In this document: one piece after another, positions 57,363 to 64,000 of the stretch
How positions within the stretch are numbered: the first letter of the stretch is position 1
How the letters are laid out: each line of letters opens with the position of its first letter
NCBI GenBank assembly: GCA_027946365.1
Contig: JAPEUQ010000015.1
Span: forward strand, 124,001-188,000
Reading direction: 5' to 3'
DNA: 64,000 nt
Source: Kalmusia sp. IMI 367209
Lineage: Eukaryota > Ascomycota > Dothideomycetes > Pleosporales > Didymosphaeriaceae
Program-made: the position numbers and the translations under genes
The notes under the pieces: generated by a model
What the model was told of the DNA's origin: nothing
Databases searched by the model: none
What the model saw: the letters and a program-made list of their open reading frames with translations, nothing else

Positions 57363-58876
57363 GTCTAACATCTTATGGGAGGGCTTGAGAGTGGCTGCAC
57401 CAATCTGTTAACAAGTGATATCAGGTCTGGGGACTGTTGTAATGAGGGTTTGTGATATTTGGTTTTCGAGTGGTATTCTTGCTCACAGCGCATACTGGTG
57501 TTCAACGACGTTAGAGACTACGTAAGATAGCGTATACCCTGAAGTCCCAGCATCCAGACCTTTGGCGCACTACTTGAAAGCAGCAGCGTGGGGCGTTCAG
57601 GCATCTAAACCTAATAAGCTAGAGGTACCATGGTTATCTTTCAACACCTCCCATGGGCACTGAATTCTATCAATATAGCGGGATCACTGCCATTTCCTAG
57701 GCTCCGAGAATATTGTTCAATCCTAGTCAACAAAACACAGATCCATCATTTATCGGTCTTGTGTACTCAAGTCTGATAAAAATAGCAGATGAATCCTCCT
57801 GTTAGATTGGTTGCCTGCATTGACTGACGAGTATGCTTTTGCTAATGTCCGCACGAGGTGTGAATAGGTGTCTTCAATATAGCAAAGACGCAAAGTCCAC
57901 AAAAGGCGAAGAAGTAGATGTTCTCTTCGCGTCGCATGGGCGTCAAGTATGCGACGTGACACTGTTATATTGCCGAGGAACAGAAGAACCCGGATGCCGA
58001 CAACAACATACTGTGGTAGAACCGCGCAATGGTCTTCCTCTCCCTCAACAACACGCCCGGCTAGATAAGCTTCCGGTGACTATTTACCGTCACAGTTGGT
58101 TCCTGATAGCCAAGGTTCGACGGAGTCACCCTTTTTCCCAGCAAAATCCTTACCCAAGGCGCGACTCCGCGGCTCCGCATCGCAGGACTTCCCATGCCCT
58201 GCCCGTCGATAACAATGAACTTGTATACCTCTTCATTCGATTTCTCTCCCACAGATATTCTCCCATCTGGTGCCCTCCGTTGATTTGCCCAAGCCTTATT
58301 GCGTGTCTGTCCTCGCACCTTTATTTTTAGCGCGTTTGTGCTGTTTCACGCCCGTCGCATCTTGTTTGGCCCGCCGCATGAGATCCATGTTGTGCAGGCA
58401 TGCTATAACAATGATCTCGTAGCCTAGTTTGGCAAGTCGCCTTATGCGGCTCTGCTTCGGTGGCTGATTCGCCAATTCTTAAATTCTCTAAGCGCAATTC
58501 ATTTCTTGGCGCTCTCGCCAACGCTGATTCGCTCAATATTCCCATTCTCGTAGCAAGCATTGCCAGCCGAAGCGCCACAAGCAATGCTTGCAAGAGCCTC
58601 AATATGAATCCCAACTCGTTCACGTACACAGTATCCGAGATACGACGACCAATCAGAATAGTATCTTGATCGCCGCTCTGGGTTTGGAGATACGGCCAGT
58701 ACGCCCGTTCTACCCCAGGAAACGCGACACCTAGCATGTTTCATAAACACTTGCTGCGGCGTCAACCCACGACCTGATGCCCTGAATATATGATCGCCCA
58801 TGCGTCCATCCGATAGCCCGTCTCTGGCGGGCCGCATAGTGCTATTCTCCATGCATTCCTTTGGTGTATTTCCGGC
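57363..58876. other. 1.5-kb intergenic region
   Basis: Overlapping open frames occur on both strands (longest plus 57833-58330, minus 58327-58737 and 58499-59005). None has recognisable domains or consistent splice signals, and I did not call a gene. A minus-strand hypothetical gene with introns cannot be excluded. The right end holds the promoter of the next gene. Confidence 0.35.
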
Positions 58877-61800
58877 ATGATGTTTTCTTCCAAGGCGGGC
58901 TGGCACCTGCCGTTCGCCCTTTTGACGGTTACCTTTCTTTTCTATGTTTCGGTTGCGATTTGGTTCACTGGATGGCTGTCGGCTAGCCAGGCGCGGCCGC
59001 CGCATGCGCTCGATGGGATTCTCTCGCCGGAAACGATTGATGCGCTATATGAGGATGCTCGCCTGCATCGTACGATACTGGAGTTGACAGAAGCCGTTGC
59101 GAAGGCTTCGGTGAGCTATGGAGAGAATTATCAGAGCGGAGGGCTGAAGGACTTTGGAAAGAGCTTGACGGCTGAAGCCACGCGAATGAAGGCTGCAAAC
59201 GTCCCAAGTCAGCGCAAGAGACAGTTTCTAGGTATAGGGCAAGGACAGAAAGATGAGACGCAAGGAGGTATTCTATCTGGGCTCACAGGTTTATTGGGAG
59301 GTAATGGCACCGCTGGGTTGGGCGATCTGTTCCAGCAAGGCCTGTCAGGAATCACTGGGTCTATTGTCGACGGGCTCGCGACCCCCGCTTACTTTCTTGG
59401 TATCGGCCTTGGGTACGTCTGAAGATATTGCTTCCTGGCAAGCATCGGCTAACAAAGTTGCAGAATGGGCGCAGAAACGGGTCTCAACCTTACCACGCAG
59501 GATGAGTCCAAGGCCATCGCTACGAAGGTCGCTGCGTCAGCGGGCCAACAACCCACTGGAATCAATCTCGTAGCTCAAAACCTCGGGACCGGACTGAGTG
59601 CTCAGCTAGCACCGGCTTTAGGGAATATGAGCACCTCGGATTTGCCCATCGGTATGGTGGCGTTTGCTCTCGCTCAGGGAATTGGCCAGGGAAGCGCAAG
59701 CGGTTTGAACCTGACCCAGCAGCAATTCCTGCCTACGAACAGTAGTGACATCATGGCCATCGCTAAGAACTTTGGACTCGGTGTCACGGGACCGATTGCA
59801 AGCAGCGCGGGGGTGCAAAAACTACTCAACCAAGCTGGTGGAGGTACAGATTTCATGGCGCAGATACCGCAGATTGCTGCCGCCGCAGGCCATGGACTTG
59901 GACAAGGAGCAAGCAGCGGGTTGGGATTGAGCAAGAGCGGTACGAGTGGATTTGTGGTTAAACGACAGTCATCATTGAATCCAAGCCAGATGGATATTCC
60001 GGGCATAGTAGGGAATCTTACATTTGGCCTCAGTCAATCGTTTCTAGAGTCTTCGAACCTCACTATGCTACTCGGAAGCAGTGGCGGTGGCTTCAGCCTG
60101 GATAATTCAAGCCTCATATTGCTAGCAACAGGAGCTGGGAAAGGCATCGGTGAAGGTATTGCATTGGGCTTGAATCCCAATGGCAGCACTGCTTTAGCTT
60201 CGATGGCTGTTGGTGGAAGCAATCAGACTGAGGAGCAGGTTGCAGAGCAGTTCACTAAGAACCTCGTCGCTAGCTTGCTGCAGAACGGAGGTATGACAGC
60301 TATTGGAGAAAGCTTGACTTCCCAAGCTGGAGGCCTCACCGCCAATGTGGACATGGCGAAGGCAGCCGAAGGCGCGGCGAGAGGTTTAGTCGAAGGTAGC
60401 GTGAGCGCGCTGTCCGAGGCTGGTGGCTTGCAGAAGGTAATTGCTGGCGATTTCCCCGAAGAACTGGCCATGAACCTCCCGTCGCTTCCGCAGACAAAGT
60501 TCAATGACTCGTTGAACGGCTCTGTCGTCGCTTTCACGCGCGGCCTGTCTGGCGAAGGAGTGCTCTTAATCTCTAAATTATTGAATTCGGGAAAGAATAC
60601 CTCCACAGCACCACCAGCTAAACGTAACATTGACGCGAGCGGAGTAGGTGAGCTTATTGCTTCCATTGCATAGTACAGCGCTAAATTGAGTAGGACCATA
60701 CAGCCGGTTGACTCGCCGTGCCGAAGCTGTGACTCCAGCAATCGATGACCAGACCTTGCAAGGACTCGCTCAGTCCGGAGTCAACACCATCACATGCTCA
60801 GGCTTTGGTGGTCTGGCTGCTCTTGCACTTGGCATTATGCAAAGCCCAGCTCTGAAAGGGAAGACGGGCACGTCTGCTTCCCCACCGCTCGACAATTCTA
60901 CCCTTGCTGCGCTTCCAAAGGGCCCTGTCACCATTGTGAACGAAGGCAATACGTTCACTATTAATATCGCAGAGCAAGCGGTGACAATTAATGGGCTACA
61001 ACTGAAGCCATTTGCCATCTTGACGGCGCTTCATGGTAAGCTTTGTTCTCCAAATTCTCAATTTGGAAACTAACGAAAGTAGTCGCTCTCACGACTTTAG
61101 CGTTCTTCTTTGCGCTTCCTGCCTATTTTGCACTGGGTGCAATTTGGCGTTTTTCTGACATGATCGGCCACCCTATCAACGATGCGAAGATGAGGAAGTG
61201 GCGTGTAATTGTGCTGTTTGGCCTTTTCACTCCTCTGGCCACCATCGGTATCATTCTCGGTATTGTTGGAAAGGGGTCAGCAGCGCATTTCCACACGGCA
61301 CACGGTGTATGCCTTCCTAATCGATTTATGCCGTTCGCGCTAATAATTGATAGATATTTGGCCTTGTCGCGTTCATCTTTCTCTTCCCTTCTGTCATCGT
61401 TGGCTTCATACGCTTACGCACCACCGTACCTATCCCACCACCTTCCGCTTTCTTATTCAGAAATCAAATCGCAGCCATGAAAGGGCCCCACAAGATCCAC
61501 ATCATTGCCAACATACTCATCCAGCAGACACTCGCCTTCGGCATGATCTCATGGATACAAGGATTCTCAGACCTCCGCTCCATCTCGTTGTGTGTTGTAG
61601 ACGCCGTCTTGACCGCACCCACGGTAGTAGGCGTGCTAAACCTCATCCTTTTCATGCAAATCGGCGCCACCTCATTACTAATAGCGCGCTTCATTCTCGA
61701 GCGGAGGATCGCCAAGAACGGCGCAGGCGAGCACGGCGACGTCGTGTACTTTGAGAAAGGCGGGAAGAACGACCACAAGAGAACCGACACCATCAAGACC

Positions 61801-62331
61801 TTCGGCTTTGACTCATCGCCTGCGTCCGAGCCCATACCGGCGCGTAGAACAGCAGATCTGCTCGGCAAGGAAGACTCGCGAATCGGATGGCCTGTCGATG
61901 CGCGCAAGTTCGGAGAAGAGGATCCCATCGCAGCGACTGTCCGCGATACGTCTACGTCTCCGAATCCGTTTATGAATCCTGCGGAACAGCTCGTTTCTCC
62001 GCGGGTATACAACGCAAAGCTAGGCGGTTTCGAAGACGAGCGCAGCCCTGCTTTTCCTGTACTCCCACCCACAAATGCGATTAACAATCCACCCGCTGCC
62101 CAAGATCAGTTCAGGCCGTCCTCCGAACTCGACCCGCAAAGTCGGTATGTCAGTTATGCTACGCCGCGGGTTGACGAACGGGAGATGAGTGGGGCGCCGG
62201 GCCCAACGTTGAGGCGGTACGAAAGTTTTAGTCGACCGTTGACGAGGGTGGCGGCAGAGGATAATTTGAGGGTGAGGGAGGAGAGAACTGCGGCGAATCA
62301 GTACGGGTATGGGTCTGGAGATGGTAGATAG
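58877..62331 (+). CDS. large glycine-repeat membrane protein with cytochrome b561-like C-terminus
   Basis: Five exons (58877-59412, 59464-60647, 60694-61035, 61083-61306, 61354-62331) sum to 3,264 nt, a 1,087-aa protein; all junctions are in phase. An N-terminal signal-anchor (PFALLTVTFLFYVSVAIWF) is followed by a lumenal/extracellular part of about 720 residues. This part contains at least four copies of a G-x-G-x-G-(A/S)-x-x-GL(N/G)L motif. Dibasic sites occur near nt 59215, 59958, 60619 and 60711, like Kex2 sites. After residue 690 come about five transmembrane helices, with an HFHTAHG-x-FGLVAF element and a GPHKIHIIANI helix. This histidine pattern resembles the haem-binding helices of cytochrome b561. 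The cytoplasmic tail of about 220 residues is polar. Function is unknown; a cell-surface redox or wall-linked role is conceivable. Confidence 0.75.
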
Positions 62332-64000
62332 GCGGACATTCACTTCGTGTAGCTAGTTTGAATTGATGTATTTGTGTGCTAAACTTGAAAGTGTAGCCTG
62401 TAGTGACTTGGTGCGGTTTAACGCGGTTAATGCTAGACAAGAATTCTTCGGGACTCTGGTTCGAAAGAAGAATTTACAGCGCTCAAAGACGGGATCGAGA
62501 CATTGAGAAGTCTGCGAGCTTAAAGGAATGCACCCACTCTACTGAAGCGGCTGACTTCCGACAAGAAATGGAGTCACTAGAAGGAGAAATTGAAGCTAGC
62601 TAAAATCGCGCGATACGAGCAGAAAAGCAAGATCAGACAACTTCTTAGAACCAGAGATACCTACTACGACTCCGACGATGACGAGTGCAGCGAAAAATAA
62701 TAATGATGGCCAACTTAAGAAGTAGAGCTCACTTTTTGTTTCCCTCTACGGACTATCATTATTTCGCAGAATCAGATACTGATACGTGTGAAAAGCATGA
62801 CGCGGTAAACATAGCTTGTCGTGCTTTGGCGGAGTACATGCCACCTAGTGTATGCACATACGCCTTGGCATAGCACATGACTTGCATGTTGTAGATCATC
62901 TGCACAGACTTCAAACTAGTCTAACGTATATAAGCTCGCTGGTATTCTCTTCTCTTCATCTGTACACTTCTGCGTCATGCGAGACTAAAATTCAGACGAC
63001 TAAGTATGATGTGGCGGGCTTCGTGCTGTCTAAAACATTCAGAACATGGTCATGGAGGTCTGTTGGACTTGTCTACAAATGTCATGTGGTCGAATCCATG
63101 CTTGTCTCTTTTATTCACGCAAAGTAAGGGTATGACGCGAAGGTTAGGTTTTCTGCAGCGCCTTGTGAGCGAGTGTCGATTTAATCTTCCTCGTATAAAT
63201 GCCCGCGTTGATTGTCCGCAATCACTCCGAAGATAATAAATAGGGACCGACTTTGATTCTGAGAAAGTCAAATGGATGAAAATGTCCCTGATGTCCGTTG
63301 GTGTAACCAAAAGGTGTGGCTGAGACTCTTTCATGTGTCTGTGGCCTACTTTCTATCTCCAAATAAGACTAGTCTAATATTGAGGTCGTCCTACAACTAG
63401 ACTATGGAAAAATATGGGCTCTAAATTTGAACCCAGTACTCTATGAGAGTCACTTCGCAGATGCTCCTTATATTGGAGATAAATCTCAAAGATCTCGTTC
63501 AAAAGAGGACTCAGAAGCCTTATTCTTTATAAGGTGACCCTACATCCCAGCATCGTCTCCATCCAGCTCCAAACCTGTGAGCCTCAATTCACATTCCCTT
63601 GCATTATATTGACACCGTTGTGCTTTCAACAGACGGAACCAACGGAATATCTACGGGGCTGATGTCTACATGCACCTCTCCAGGGCTCAATTCTGATGAC
63701 CCTAGCTTATGTCTCCTTCGACCTCAACCGTCTACCTAAAAGATATTAAACCCTCTTCGTCTATGCTTGAATCTCTCTTCTCCACACACAATGCCTTATT
63801 GAGCTTGGAATTCAGAATCCTTTTGCATGTCTGTCCATGTTCAAAACAGCGGAGACTACCACGGATTCCTGAGAGTTTTTTCGAGTTATATCGGTCCATC
63901 CACCTCCATAAGATATAGTTTTGTATCTTCTTCAGACACCAATCCCGTCTCTCAACAATGAATTATGATCCAAGGACAGCCAAATGATCCAACATATCTC
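62332..64000. other. intergenic region at right edge
   Basis: About 1.7 kb with no supported gene. Short frames at 62403-62700 encode charged, coiled-coil-like pieces in different frames and could be a degraded gene fragment, but there is no continuous model. The remainder shows nothing recognisable. Confidence 0.4.

Noticed and set aside
57833..59005. Possible hypothetical genes on either strand before the glycine-repeat gene
   Set aside because: Frames are short and overlapping, with no consistent splice sites or domains.
1..64000. tRNA, rRNA or transposase genes
   Set aside because: No cloverleaf with A and B boxes, no rRNA sequence, and no DDE, reverse-transcriptase or tyrosine-recombinase motifs were found by reading.

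Overview
This window is nuclear DNA of a filamentous ascomycete (Pezizomycotina). The evidence is short introns of about 43-92 nt with fungal GTNNGT donors and CTAAC-like branch sites, two iterative reducing polyketide synthases, rhodopsin-domain/PTH11-type membrane proteins, a CFEM receptor, an FSH1-type hydrolase, a PL4 rhamnogalacturonan lyase and a fungal NLR. The pectin-side-chain lyase and a small cysteine-rich secreted protein fit a plant-associated life style, but class and species cannot be fixed from the sequence. No rRNA, tRNA, CRISPR or recognisable transposon was found.

Layout. 0.4-12.5 kb is a polyketide locus: a TesB-like thioesterase-family gene, a rhodopsin-domain membrane protein, an FSH1-type serine hydrolase, and a divergently transcribed highly reducing PKS (PKS1, KS-AT-DH-degenerate MT-ER-KR-ACP). 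The promoter shared by hydrolase and PKS1 holds a perfect CGGAG-N6-CTCCG palindrome and two sets of tandem repeats. PKS1 carries an in-frame TAA in the ketosynthase and a +1 shift in a T6 run. 13-22.8 kb holds a secreted cysteine-rich protein, the PL4 lyase, a second rhodopsin-domain protein and an APC-family transporter with three apparent frameshifts. 25.6-36.9 kb is mixed: a CFEM GPCR-like protein, a LURP-one/tubby-like protein, a cyclase-family (PF04199) protein with one apparent frameshift, a four-TM protein, an FAD monooxygenase, a SAP-like membrane protein and a mitochondrial carrier.

37.7-41.2 kb is an NLR-type protein: N-terminal membrane anchor, SesB-like alpha/beta hydrolase, NB-ARC, and TPR repeats. 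Next to it are a membrane protein and a second PKS (PKS2, 43.7-50.4 kb, 2,176 aa). PKS2 is intact but has no methyltransferase, no working ER and a KR without the usual nucleotide-binding glycines; it resembles the PKS half of PKS-NRPS hybrids without an NRPS. 51-62.3 kb holds three or four lineage-type genes of unknown function, ending with a 1,087-aa glycine-repeat protein with dibasic cleavage sites and a cytochrome-b561-like C-terminus.

For most multi-exon genes the exon lengths were summed and close to a whole number of codons, which supports those models. Against this background the single-base shifts in five genes stand out. Several sit in short homopolymers, so assembly indel error and real gene decay must be separated before function is assigned.
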